A DNA stretch of 38,094 bases from Desulfovibrio sp. OttesenSCG-928-I05 (GTDB taxonomy: Bacteria > Desulfobacterota > Desulfovibrionia > Desulfovibrionales > Desulfovibrionaceae), in contig JAJDHY010000003.1 in assembly GCA_030266385.1 (NCBI GenBank), forward strand, positions 1 through 38,094, read 5' to 3'. Below the pieces are notes generated by a model. That model made no database searches. It saw only the letters and a list, made by a program, of their open reading frames with translations, and was not told the DNA's origin. Positions 9,323-17,413 of this stretch are shown here, piece after piece. The position numbers and the translations under genes were made by a program. The stretch's first letter is position 1. Each line of letters begins with the position of its first letter.

Positions 9323-9637
9323 ATGCAGCTCCTGATACGTGCTGAACGATTTTCTGAAACGGCTCGGCGTCGCACACGCAATGCCGGCACCGGGTAAACG
9401 GTGCATCGTAAACCAGTAATCCCGTAGGAAAAATGAAAACGTAAGAACCGATGCACCGCCCCCTCTAAGCAAAATCGGTTCCACGTATCACAGGGAACAG
9501 AAGGAGTGCATTTACGGGTCGTTATTGCGAACAGCCCGCAGAACGCTCATTACCGGACGCCGAAATGCGCGCATTGCTGCCCGCATGTGGGCCGGGCATG
9601 GGCAGATTCAATCATAAACAGTATTTTAATGTGTATA
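9323..9637 (-). promoter_or_regulatory. Leader region of GH31 gene: possible promoter and inverted repeat
   Basis: This 315-base gap separates the two glycosidase genes. On the minus strand a TTGATA box (9641-9636, overlapping the GH116 stop) and a TATGAT box (9616-9611) lie 19 bases apart, a weak promoter-like pair. Further down a perfect 9-bp inverted repeat GGTGCATCG/CGATGCACC (9400-9408 and 9449-9457) could fold in the leader RNA. No gene is seen here. Confidence 0.35.
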
Positions 9638-12199
9638 TCAAGAGGCCGTACCTCTCCCGCCAGAACCGGAACCCGCGCCGCCCGCCGTCAGGGAAAGCAG
9701 CCATATGGCCAGCGGGCGCATGTTCAGAGGGGCACGGAAAAATCCCCGGCTGTCCCATGCGGCGGGCGAACGCCCCAGAAGCCCGGCCCGGCCGTGCAGG
9801 TATCCGGACATGTCTTCCGCCATTTCCCGCCCCAGTTCGGGCAGGCCCACATGATAGGCATGCGCCACGGCAGCCCAGGCCGCGCCCAGTATCACTTCGT
9901 TGACCTGCAAGCCGATGTCACCACCATCAGGCGGAAAAGATCCGTTATCCGGTTCGCAAATCAGCAAGGGGCCGTGAAAGCCATGCCGTTTGTAAGCGTA
10001 GGCATGGGCCGCGCGGATATGGGAACGGACCCGTTCCTGCGGCAAAAGCGGCGGCAGCCCGGCCTGTTCGGCATACATGAGCCACATGAGGGAATCGGGC
10101 ATAATACAGGCGGCATAGCGTCCTTCGTCACAGGCCCGGTAATATTCGCCATTCCACAGACGGGATTCGAAACAGGCGACGGCTTGCGGCAGCATCGCGG
10201 TAATTGCTGCCGCATATTCCGTTTCGCCAAAGTCTTCCGCCCAGGCGGCCATGGCTGCGGATGCCGCCAGCACAGCGGAACCCGAATGCGCGCACACGCC
10301 TTTCAGCCCGATATTATCCCAGGTGGAGTCGCCAAAGGCCCGGTGCAGGGGGAGCCCATGCACACCCTTCTCCCCTTCGGCCTGTGCCCGCATGAAGGCA
10401 AACGCTTCCTTGAGCGCGGCCCAGTCGTGCGGCGGCGGCGTTTTCCCCGTCAGGCGGCAGTGCAGGAAATAACTGATGATGAAGGTCGGGTTATGATCCA
10501 GCCAGGCGTTGCTGTCGTCACGCATCTGGTAGCCGTTCAGGTCGTGCCAGGGATCCTCCGGCGCGGCACCCAGATCATGAGGGAGCTTGCCGGGAACAAG
10601 CAGGGGCGCAAAGGCGGCGTCACGGTAGATGACGCGTTGCGCCGGAAGCGTAAGGGGAATGGTTTTCAGATAATCCCTGAAAACGGAATCCGCCAGTTCC
10701 GGAAAGTTAACGGAAAGCGCACTAAAGGCATACACCCACAAATCCAGGGTATTATAGTAGAAATACCCGATATCGAAGCCTTCCAGAAAGGCGAAATGCT
10801 CGCCGTCTCCCAAAACCGGAGCCGCTACCGGAGCAGCCGGGGGATGGGCATCCGCTTGCGCGTCAACCCAGGCGCTGCCGCCGCCGTTAAGGAAATAGAG
10901 TTCGTTCCGGAGCGCTCCCGCCACCCTGTCGCCAAGGGCTGGGGCATAGCGTTCGTAATGCACTTCCGCTTCCCGGGCCAAGGTATCGCGCCAGTCGTCA
11001 AAGTGCTCAAGCGCGTGCCGGGCAAGCCCCTGCGCGTCATTCCCGCCCGTGCCGAATTCACGGGTATAGCGGTTTTTCCAGAGCCGCCCCTTGCCGAATG
11101 CGGTGAAAGGGCAATCCATGGCCAGCCCGAAAAGCAGGGAGGCGTACTCTCCCCCGGCAAGCGTCCGGGAGGCGGAGAGCAGCGAAGCAAGGCTTTCATC
11201 CCAGTGGGCTTCCCACGAGGCTCCGCTGCCCGGCAAGGTCAGGGTCCGCGCAAAATGCTCCCGCGCCCAGGCAAGGGTATGCTCCTGCCGGGCGGGCGGC
11301 CTTCCGATACGGTTTTGTCCGGCCTTGACGCAGCTTTCCTCGCTGAACTGCCATCCTTCGTCCCGGCTGGCGGCAAAGACCAGCGCCTCCCCTTCAAGGG
11401 GCGCGGAGGCAGAACCTACGGTACGACGTGTTTGCAGGGCGGCACGGCCACGCCATGGTTCATCTGATACGGATGACGGCATGGGCAGCGGCACGGCGGC
11501 GCAGCTGTTCCCGGCGCTGTACTGGGCGGGCCAGGGCATGCCGCCCCGGTCGTAGCTGCTTTGCGGGGCCGCCCGCCAGCCGAGCAGGTTGGGCCAGGAA
11601 AAACAGACGCCCGCATTCACAGGGCCGCTTCCCGCTTTGGCGAGAAAATGCACGGCGAAAAAAGCCAGCGGAAGCCGCAGCGCATCCCCGGATTGCAGCA
11701 GGGGAGAAAAGGACTCAAGCACAAGGGAGAAAGGCAACGAGGGGGCGTCATACACTTCGTACAGGAAGGGCCACAACGCGCAGGCCCGTCGCGTCATACC
11801 CGGAACAGGCGCGCACGCGCATGCGGACGTGAGGGGTTTCTCGGCATCGGCAAGGGCAGCGGCTGCGGCACTTTCCGGCGAGAGCGAGCCGCCGATGGCC
11901 CGTACATCCAGCGGGAAACAGCCCTTCTCGCCGTTATGCTCCCAGGCGACGAGAAAACCGGCCTCTTCCATGGCGTGCCGGATATGAACGCCCGGTTCCA
12001 GATGCCAGCGGCGAAAGGCTCCATCCATATCCCGCCCGAAAGAGGGAGTGCCGACGCCGCCCAGAAAAAGCCCGGAAAACGGCCCGTCGTCATGGCTGTA
12101 GGTTCTGGCCCACACCCCGGATTCCTCAAGGCCGGTTCTGATAGCGCCGCCCCGCTCCGCCAGCGCCAGACGCGCCAGCAATGCTGCCTGCTGATCCAT
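9638..12199 (-). CDS. Glycoside hydrolase family 116-like enzyme (beta-glucosidase/GBA2-type)
   Basis: This 853-residue protein resembles the GBA2/DUF608 family. The N-terminal domain holds the signature GGVGTPSFGRDMDGAFRRW (compare GGIGxGSIGRxxxGEFxRW). The C-terminal (alpha/alpha)6 region has FAFLEGFDIGYFYYNTLD, where E473 is the expected nucleophile, and FGDSTWDNIGLKGV with the expected acid/base aspartate (D624 or D627). The ~150-residue spacing fits known GH116 enzymes. Family activities are beta-glucosidase, beta-xylosidase and glucosylceramidase. No signal peptide is seen, so cytoplasmic. AAAGGAG precedes the ATG. It is the first glycosidase of the minus-strand run GH116-GH31-dctQMP. 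Many GH116 members are 700-900 residues, so the length is normal. Confidence 0.82.
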   Translation of the reverse strand: MDQQAALLARLALAERGGAIRTGLEESGVWARTYSHDDGPFSGLFLGGVGTPSFGRDMDGAFRRWHLEPGVHIRHAMEEAGFLVAWEHNGEKGCFPLDVRAIGGSLSPESAAAAALADAEKPLTSACACAPVPGMTRRACALWPFLYEVYDAPSLPFSLVLESFSPLLQSGDALRLPLAFFAVHFLAKAGSGPVNAGVCFSWPNLLGWRAAPQSSYDRGGMPWPAQYSAGNSCAAVPLPMPSSVSDEPWRGRAALQTRRTVGSASAPLEGEALVFAASRDEGWQFSEESCVKAGQNRIGRPPARQEHTLAWAREHFARTLTLPGSGASWEAHWDESLASLLSASRTLAGGEYASLLFGLAMDCPFTAFGKGRLWKNRYTREFGTGGNDAQGLARHALEHFDDWRDTLAREAEVHYERYAPALGDRVAGALRNELYFLNGGGSAWVDAQADAHPPAAPVAAPVLGDGEHFAFLEGFDIGYFYYNTLDLWVYAFSALSVNFPELADSVFRDYLKTIPLTLPAQRVIYRDAAFAPLLVPGKLPHDLGAAPEDPWHDLNGYQMRDDSNAWLDHNPTFIISYFLHCRLTGKTPPPHDWAALKEAFAFMRAQAEGEKGVHGLPLHRAFGDSTWDNIGLKGVCAHSGSAVLAASAAMAAWAEDFGETEYAAAITAMLPQAVACFESRLWNGEYYRACDEGRYAACIMPDSLMWLMYAEQAGLPPLLPQERVRSHIRAAHAYAYKRHGFHGPLLICEPDNGSFPPDGGDIGLQVNEVILGAAWAAVAHAYHVGLPELGREMAEDMSGYLHGRAGLLGRSPAAWDSRGFFRAPLNMRPLAIWLLSLTAGGAGSGSGGRGTAS

Positions 12200-12375
12200 G
12201 CTGCTGCTCCTTTCACCGGCGAACGTGCCGGATGAATGTGCCTATGATATCGTTTTGGGAATACACAGTGTTACCGCATCGCGCAATACCGGCTTCCCGG
12301 CATCACAGTGGAGCGGGTATGCCGGGATATGGGCACAGGGCGGCCCCCTTCCCCCTCAACCTGCGTCAGCAAGCC

Positions 12376-12864
12376 TCAGTCATTTGTGTCGTATTCCCGG
12401 TAAAAGCGGGGGATTTCAATATCCAGAGCGGCAGCGGCCTCTGCGAAATAGCGCTCTATTTCCGCAAAGGCGGCCACGTCTTTTTCTTCCCCGTAAGTGT
12501 TGGGGCCGTGGTTGGCGAACCATTTGCCCTCGCGCGGGAATATCAGCAGTTTCATGGCCAGTTCCACGCCTTCCAGAGGTCGTTCCTTTGCGTAGCCGTG
12601 CGTGACGACAGCGCCAAACAGCCTGTTACACAGCGCTTCGTCAATACGTCCATCCTGCCGCACCCGTTCAGGGTTGAACAGCAGGTACCCGCTGGAACTG
12701 TTATCCCAGGTTACGGTGCAGTCAGAACGCACCCGGAGCGACCAGGGCGAAAAAGTGTCGGTCAGGTTGACCAGTTTGACGGATTCAAGCTCCTGCCGGG
12801 GCGGCAGTGGATGCAAGGCATAGACAGTCAGAAAAAGAAGGCAGATGGCGCGAAGAAATATCAT
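12376..12864 (-). CDS. Hypothetical exported protein
   Basis: This 162-residue product starts at the ATG at 12864, where GGGAGG lies 6 bases upstream; the open frame to 12951 runs into the rpsA terminator and has no better start. The N-terminus (MIFLRAICLLFLTVYALHPLPP) is a signal peptide or membrane anchor. The rest is soluble, with mixed charge. It lies between the rpsA terminator and the GH116 gene, 176 bases upstream of the latter on the same strand. I do not recognise the family. Confidence 0.72.
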   Translation of the reverse strand: MIFLRAICLLFLTVYALHPLPPRQELESVKLVNLTDTFSPWSLRVRSDCTVTWDNSSSGYLLFNPERVRQDGRIDEALCNRLFGAVVTHGYAKERPLEGVELAMKLLIFPREGKWFANHGPNTYGEEKDVAAFAEIERYFAEAAAALDIEIPRFYREYDTND

Positions 12865-12908
12865 GAGATGCCTCCCGTAAAACGTCCCGGCAGACGGGCA
12901 GTTTACGT

Positions 12909-12942
12909 AAAAAAACGCGGCGGGCAAAGCCCGCCGCGTTTT
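12909..12942 (-). terminator. Terminator of rpsA
   Basis: On the minus strand a perfect 12-bp stem (AACGCGGCGGGC arm, TTT loop) is followed by a run of T. It begins 12 bases after the rpsA stop. Confidence 0.95.
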
Positions 12943-12953
12943 CCGGCACACCG

Positions 12954-14690
12954 TTATTCGGCGGCGTTATTTTCGCTTTCTTCCTCAAGCTTCTGCTTGA
13001 TGAGATCGCCCAGGGTCTGGCCGCCACCGGTATCGCCGGCGCTGCGGAATTCCTTGGGTTTCTTCTTCTCTTCGTCTTCCTTGAGCTGCTTGATGGAAAG
13101 CCCGAGGCGGCGTTCTTCGGCCGAGACATGGATGACCTTGGCCTGAATGGTCACGCCTTCCTTGAAGAGTTCGGAAGGGGATTTGATCTTTTTGGAGCTG
13201 ATTTCGGAAACGTGGATCAGGCCTTCGATGCCTTCTTCCACCTCCACGAACAGGCCGAAGTCGGTGATGTTGGTCACCAGCCCGTCGATGAGGCAGCCCA
13301 CGGGGTACTTGCCCGGCACATAAGACCAGGGATCTTCGGTCAGTTGCTTGATGCCCAGGGTGAACTTTTCGTTTTCCTGGTCAACAACCAGCACCTTGGC
13401 CTGCACCACGTCGCCCACCTGATACACTTCGCTGGGGTGACGGATTTTCTTGGTCCAGCTGATGTCGGACACGTGAATCAGGCCGTCAATGCCGTCTTCA
13501 ATGCCGATGAACATGCCGAACTCGGTGAGGTTCTTGATGGTGCCTTCAAGGATGGTCCCTTCGGGATAGCGTTCAGCCACGATAACCCAGGGGTTGGGCT
13601 TGACTTGCTTCATACCGAGGGAAATGCGCTTCTTGTCCTGATCCACGCCGAGGATGACAACTTCCACTTCGTCGCCCACCCGCACCATCTGGGAAGGATG
13701 GCGGAGCTTTCTGGTCCAGGACATTTCGGAAATGTGCACAAGGCCTTCCACGCCGGGTTCCAGTTCCACGAACGCACCGTAGTCCACCAGGTTGGTGATC
13801 TTGCCGTTGAGGCGGGTGTCGGTGGGGAACTTGGCGGTGATGTCCTGCCAGGGGTCGGAAACGAGTTGCTTGAGGCCGAGGGAAACCTTGTGGTTTTCCT
13901 TGTCAAAGGAAAGCACTTTCAGTTCCATTTCCTGGCCCATGGTCACCAGTTCCTTGGGATGGCGGATGCGCTTCCAGGACATATCGGTGATATGCAGAAG
14001 CCCGTCCAGGCCGCCCAGGTCGACAAAGGCGCCGTATTCGGTGATGTTCTTCACGCGGCCCTTGACGGTCTGGCCTTCTTCCAGCGTGCCGAGAAGTCCC
14101 TGACGCTTGGAATCGCGCTCTTTTTCAAGAAGCACGCGACGGGAAACAATAACGTTGCTGCGACGGCGGTTGGTCTTGAGAACGCGGAATTCGTATTCCT
14201 GGTTGACCAGCGCATCCATGTCCGGCACGGGACGAAGATCCACATGCGAACCGGGCAAAAACGCTTCCACACCGCCGAGATCGACGGTATAGCCGCCCTT
14301 GATGCGGCGGAGAATGCGGCCCTTGCAGACGCCGTTTTTCTCCTGAATGTCTTCCAGTTGATCAAACAGCTGCATTCTTTTGGCTTTTTCGTACGAAAGC
14401 GTGATGGAGCCTTCCATCTCGTTCTTACGCACCACGAACACATCAATCTGATCACCCACTTTGACATGAATCTCGCCCGCCGGATCCCGGAATTCGGAGG
14501 CGGGAATCTGCCCTTCAGACTTGAAGTTCACGTCCACGAGGATGGTGTCATCATCCACACGGACCACTTCGCCTTTAACAATCGAGCCTTCTTCCAGATC
14601 GCCGAAATCGGAACTCAGATAGTTTTCAAGGGCGCTTGCAAAGTTGAGGTCGGCATCAAAGCCGGCTTCCTGTTCCAAAGTTGTTGCCAT
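12954..14690 (-). CDS. rpsA: 30S ribosomal protein S1
   Basis: This 578-residue protein consists of six S1 (OB-fold) RNA-binding domains. The first has EGQIPASEF. Domains 3-6 show the repeated signature YGAFVDL...GLLHITDMSW / VEGLVHISEMSW / IDGLIHVSDISW / IEGLIHVSEIS. S1 binds mRNA at the 30S subunit and promotes initiation on structured messages. The ATG at 14690 (MATTLEQ) is used; an in-frame TTG at 14705 overlaps the GGAG ribosome-binding site and is rejected. The C-terminus is acidic and lysine-rich. A leader hairpin precedes the gene. Confidence 0.97.
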   Translation of the reverse strand: MATTLEQEAGFDADLNFASALENYLSSDFGDLEEGSIVKGEVVRVDDDTILVDVNFKSEGQIPASEFRDPAGEIHVKVGDQIDVFVVRKNEMEGSITLSYEKAKRMQLFDQLEDIQEKNGVCKGRILRRIKGGYTVDLGGVEAFLPGSHVDLRPVPDMDALVNQEYEFRVLKTNRRRSNVIVSRRVLLEKERDSKRQGLLGTLEEGQTVKGRVKNITEYGAFVDLGGLDGLLHITDMSWKRIRHPKELVTMGQEMELKVLSFDKENHKVSLGLKQLVSDPWQDITAKFPTDTRLNGKITNLVDYGAFVELEPGVEGLVHISEMSWTRKLRHPSQMVRVGDEVEVVILGVDQDKKRISLGMKQVKPNPWVIVAERYPEGTILEGTIKNLTEFGMFIGIEDGIDGLIHVSDISWTKKIRHPSEVYQVGDVVQAKVLVVDQENEKFTLGIKQLTEDPWSYVPGKYPVGCLIDGLVTNITDFGLFVEVEEGIEGLIHVSEISSKKIKSPSELFKEGVTIQAKVIHVSAEERRLGLSIKQLKEDEEKKKPKEFRSAGDTGGGQTLGDLIKQKLEEESENNAAE

Positions 14691-14719
14691 ACCAAATATC
14701 TCCAACCGCTAAATGTCCC

Positions 14720-14810
14720 GTGGATTACCAAATAGTTATCCACGAGCCGGATTTCTTTAGCAGACTTGAGCGCGGGGCACAACAAAAAAAGCCGCGCCCG
14801 AAGGCGCGGC
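14720..14810 (-). promoter_or_regulatory. rpsA leader: terminator-like hairpin and 5' UTR stem
   Basis: On the minus strand a GCCGCGCC-TTCG-GGCGCGGC hairpin (14791-14810) is followed by seven T (14784-14790), a complete intrinsic terminator ~95 bases before rpsA. A second 7-bp stem, CGTGGAT/ATCCACG, lies at ~14720-14745, close to the ribosome-binding site. The terminator either ends SulP transcription (or a small RNA from 14813-14949) or attenuates rpsA. Which of these applies cannot be told from sequence. Confidence 0.6.
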
Positions 14811-14949
14811 ACAAGCCGAAAACGGCAGTAATCAGATTGCGAAAGCCCTGATAACACCCCCTGGAGAGCCACAGCCTTTTTTTGAAAAAAAGCTTCTCCG
14901 GGAACATTTTTACCAAAAACACGCGGGCATATGGCGAATTGTTCCCGCC

Positions 14950-16728
14950 TCAGGCCTCATCTCGTTCCCGGTTTTCCAGAATATCATCGGCCCGGCGGCG
15001 GGCTGCATCCATATCCCGGACAATATTTCCGGGCACCAGATCCCGCAGCACGCCCGAACGCGTAAGCGCCGAAAGCGGCTGGCTGTGCAGGCCGACAAGG
15101 ATAACCTCCACGCCCTTTTTCCGGAATTTTCCGATAATATCATCAAGCGTGGTTATGGCCGTGGCATCCAGGCTGATCACCGTGGACATCTGCAGGACCA
15201 CCACCTTCGGCGGCTGCTTGCTGTAGCGCATGATGCGCCGCAGCTTCTGGGCGGCACCGAAGAACATGGCCCCCGTCAGGTTGATCAGCAGCAGGTCGTC
15301 GTTCCGCTCGCCCGTATCGTCCTGGCCATTCGCACCATCCGGGCGGCCCTGATGGTATTCGCCCTCCTCGCCTTCTTCGGGGAGGAAGCCGCTCCCCCCG
15401 TTCCCGATGGAACGGTGGTGCAGAAGGCGCACCCACACCCGGCTCTGCTCGGACATGCGGCGGATAAAAAGGATGCAGGCCGCGAACATGCCCACGGTCA
15501 CGGCCTGGGTCAGACCGAAAATAATGGTGAGCAGGAAGGTGACCAGAAAAACCGTCACGTCGCTGCGCGGATAGCGCCGCAGGTAGGTGAATTCCTTCCA
15601 GTCTCCCATGTTGATGCCGACCACGATGAGCACAGCGGAAAGAACGGCCAGCGGAATATACCTGGCCAGCGGCGCGGCCAGCAGCATGATGAGCAGCAGC
15701 ACTATGGCGTGGATCATGCCCGCGATGGGCGTTCTGCCGCCGTTACGGATATTGGCGGCTGTCCGGGCAATGGCTCCGGTGGCGGGGATGCCGCCGAAAA
15801 GGGGCGTTATGATATTGGCGATACCCTGCGCCATGAGTTCCTGATCGGGGTTATGCTGGTCATCAATCATGGCATCGGCCGCCGCCGCGCAGAGGAGCGA
15901 CTCGATAGCGCCGAGGAGCGCGATGGTCATGGCAGGAGCCAGCAGCGTCTGAAAGGTCGCCAGATCGAAAACCGGCAGGCTCGGCGCGGGCACGCTGCGG
16001 GGAATGCCGCCGAAACGCGAGCCGATGGTTTCCAGTTCAATGCCCGCATACGAAGCCAGCAGCATGCTCGCAACCGTGGCCAGCAGCATGACCATGATGG
16101 AACTGGGAACCCGCTTGCCCAGCTTTTTGGGCCAGCACAGGATACCCGCCACGCAGAGAATCCCGACAATAAATGTGGGGATACTGGCCTGATCAAGAAG
16201 CGGCACCAGTTCGCTGACAGCCAGAATCACGTTGGCGCTGCCCGCCGTTTCCGCGTTGATGCCCAGCAGATCCTTGAGCTGTCCGCACAGAATGATCACC
16301 GCGATGCCCGTGGTAAAGCCCTTGACCAGCGGCGACGGCATGAAACGAATGAGCACTCCCAGCCGGATCAGGCCCATGAGCAGCAACATGACCCCGGCCA
16401 TCATCGTGCAGATCAACAGCCCCTGCACGCCGTGCGTGGCCACGATACCCGCGACAATGGCGACAAACGCGCCGGTGGGGCCGCCGATGGCGACTCTGGA
16501 CCCGCCGAGGAAGGAGGTCAGAAAACCCGCCACCACGGCTGTGATAATACCGGCGGCAGGTGTAACCCCGGAACCGATGGCAAAGGCCATGGCCATGGGC
16601 AGGGCGATAACCCCTACTGTCACGCCTGCGGAAAGGTCCGCGCCAAATGTTTTCATGGAATAGCCGGAAAGGCAGTCAAAGAGCTTGGGCCGGAATTTGA
16701 AAGGGCTGTACACTGGAAGCTCCCGCAC
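14950..16728 (-). CDS. SulP-family anion transporter with STAS domain
   Basis: This 592-residue inner-membrane protein (SLC26/SulP) has about 12-14 hydrophobic segments. Family motifs include AGVTVGVIALPMAMAFAIGSG, GGSRVAIGGPTGAFV and FGGIPATGAIARTAANIRNGG. A cytoplasmic STAS domain fills residues ~480-592 (VVVLQMSTVISLDATAITTLDDI). It imports sulfate, bicarbonate or a dicarboxylate by family analogy. Between the last membrane segment and the STAS domain is a hydrophilic Gly/Glu/Asp-rich insert of ~45 residues (GFLPEEGEEGEYHQGRPDGA) that looks disordered. The start is a GTG with GGGAGG about 12 bases upstream, slightly long, so the start is less certain than the gene. Confidence 0.92.
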   Translation of the reverse strand: MRELPVYSPFKFRPKLFDCLSGYSMKTFGADLSAGVTVGVIALPMAMAFAIGSGVTPAAGIITAVVAGFLTSFLGGSRVAIGGPTGAFVAIVAGIVATHGVQGLLICTMMAGVMLLLMGLIRLGVLIRFMPSPLVKGFTTGIAVIILCGQLKDLLGINAETAGSANVILAVSELVPLLDQASIPTFIVGILCVAGILCWPKKLGKRVPSSIMVMLLATVASMLLASYAGIELETIGSRFGGIPRSVPAPSLPVFDLATFQTLLAPAMTIALLGAIESLLCAAAADAMIDDQHNPDQELMAQGIANIITPLFGGIPATGAIARTAANIRNGGRTPIAGMIHAIVLLLIMLLAAPLARYIPLAVLSAVLIVVGINMGDWKEFTYLRRYPRSDVTVFLVTFLLTIIFGLTQAVTVGMFAACILFIRRMSEQSRVWVRLLHHRSIGNGGSGFLPEEGEEGEYHQGRPDGANGQDDTGERNDDLLLINLTGAMFFGAAQKLRRIMRYSKQPPKVVVLQMSTVISLDATAITTLDDIIGKFRKKGVEVILVGLHSQPLSALTRSGVLRDLVPGNIVRDMDAARRRADDILENRERDEA

Positions 16729-16972
16729 GACGGCTGGGATGTCCTCCCTCTATCGTGTGGATCGCACGGATCGCCCGGCGTACCGGGCCCCGTCCGCACC
16801 CGCACGGATCAGGGAAGAAGGTAAAAAGGAAAAGAACGCCAACACCAGGAAAAACGGCCTCACCTTGCTCTCAAGAATGGTGTTTGGCAAGCGTTCCTGT
16901 CAAAAAAGTTATTTTTTCCTTCTTTCGCAGAAAAAAGTATTTTTCCACACCACGTTACGGACGCCATAAGGC

Positions 16973-17005
16973 AAGTCCCCCGATGGCATAACCATCAGGG
17001 GACTT
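16973..17005 (-). other. Hairpin downstream of the 72-aa gene
   Basis: AAGTCCCC/GGGGACTT plus GATGG/CCATC form a 13-bp stem with one mismatch and a 5-base loop. It lies 33 bases after the stop of the small gene at 17038. It has no T-run on either strand, so termination here is uncertain. The rest of the 16729-17037 gap holds AT-rich stretches and a lone TTGACA on the minus strand without a convincing -10 box. Confidence 0.5.
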
Positions 17006-17037
17006 CTGTGGCCCACAGGCCAACAGGCCGGGACGGA

Positions 17038-17256
17038 TCAGACTTTCATATCCAGCGACTGGCCGATTCCGGCCGCGCCGAGAACGTCTTTCTGAAACTG
17101 GTAATCCGCGTTCACAGCCGGACCGGAAAGGGTCGCGCTCGTATTGAGCTTATCCAGCGTTTTAGTGATCACCTGACCGGCAGTGGCGTCTTTGATCGCA
17201 CCGGCGGCTACGCCGGCCTGAAGAGACATCCCCTGAGTTCCTGAATTGATCTGCAT
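17038..17256 (-). CDS. Small hypothetical protein (72 aa)
   Basis: The product is a short soluble protein beginning MQINSGTQGMSLQAGVAAGA, rich in Ala, Gly, Ser and Thr, with no signal peptide or cysteine. A near-perfect AAGGAGG lies 4 bases before the ATG, which makes this a genuine gene rather than a chance ORF. The amphipathic N-terminal part and Gln/Asn-rich character recall small putative motility-associated proteins (YjfB-like), but the similarity is too weak to assign. It is transcribed divergently from the VWA-protein gene. Confidence 0.75.
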   Translation of the reverse strand: MQINSGTQGMSLQAGVAAGAIKDATAGQVITKTLDKLNTSATLSGPAVNADYQFQKDVLGAAGIGQSLDMKV

Positions 17257-17336
17257 AGAGCCTCCTTCGGGGATATTCCCCCATACTGGCCCTTATCGGC
17301 CCTTCGCGTCGAAAATTTAGAGTCTGGGCTGTTTTT

Positions 17337-17363
17337 TATGATACGCTATGGTACATATGATAC
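17337..17363. promoter_or_regulatory. Paired TATGATAC direct repeats in divergent promoter region
   Basis: Two identical octamers TATGATAC (17337-17344 and 17356-17363) start 19 bases apart, in the gap between the divergent 72-aa and VWA genes. Each contains a -10-like TATGAT. They may be promoter or operator elements. No matching -35 box is obvious. Confidence 0.3.
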
Positions 17364-17413
17364 ACATCAGGGTAGTCGGGGCGAAACGCCCGCGCCCGCA
17401 ACAAGGAGACAGT

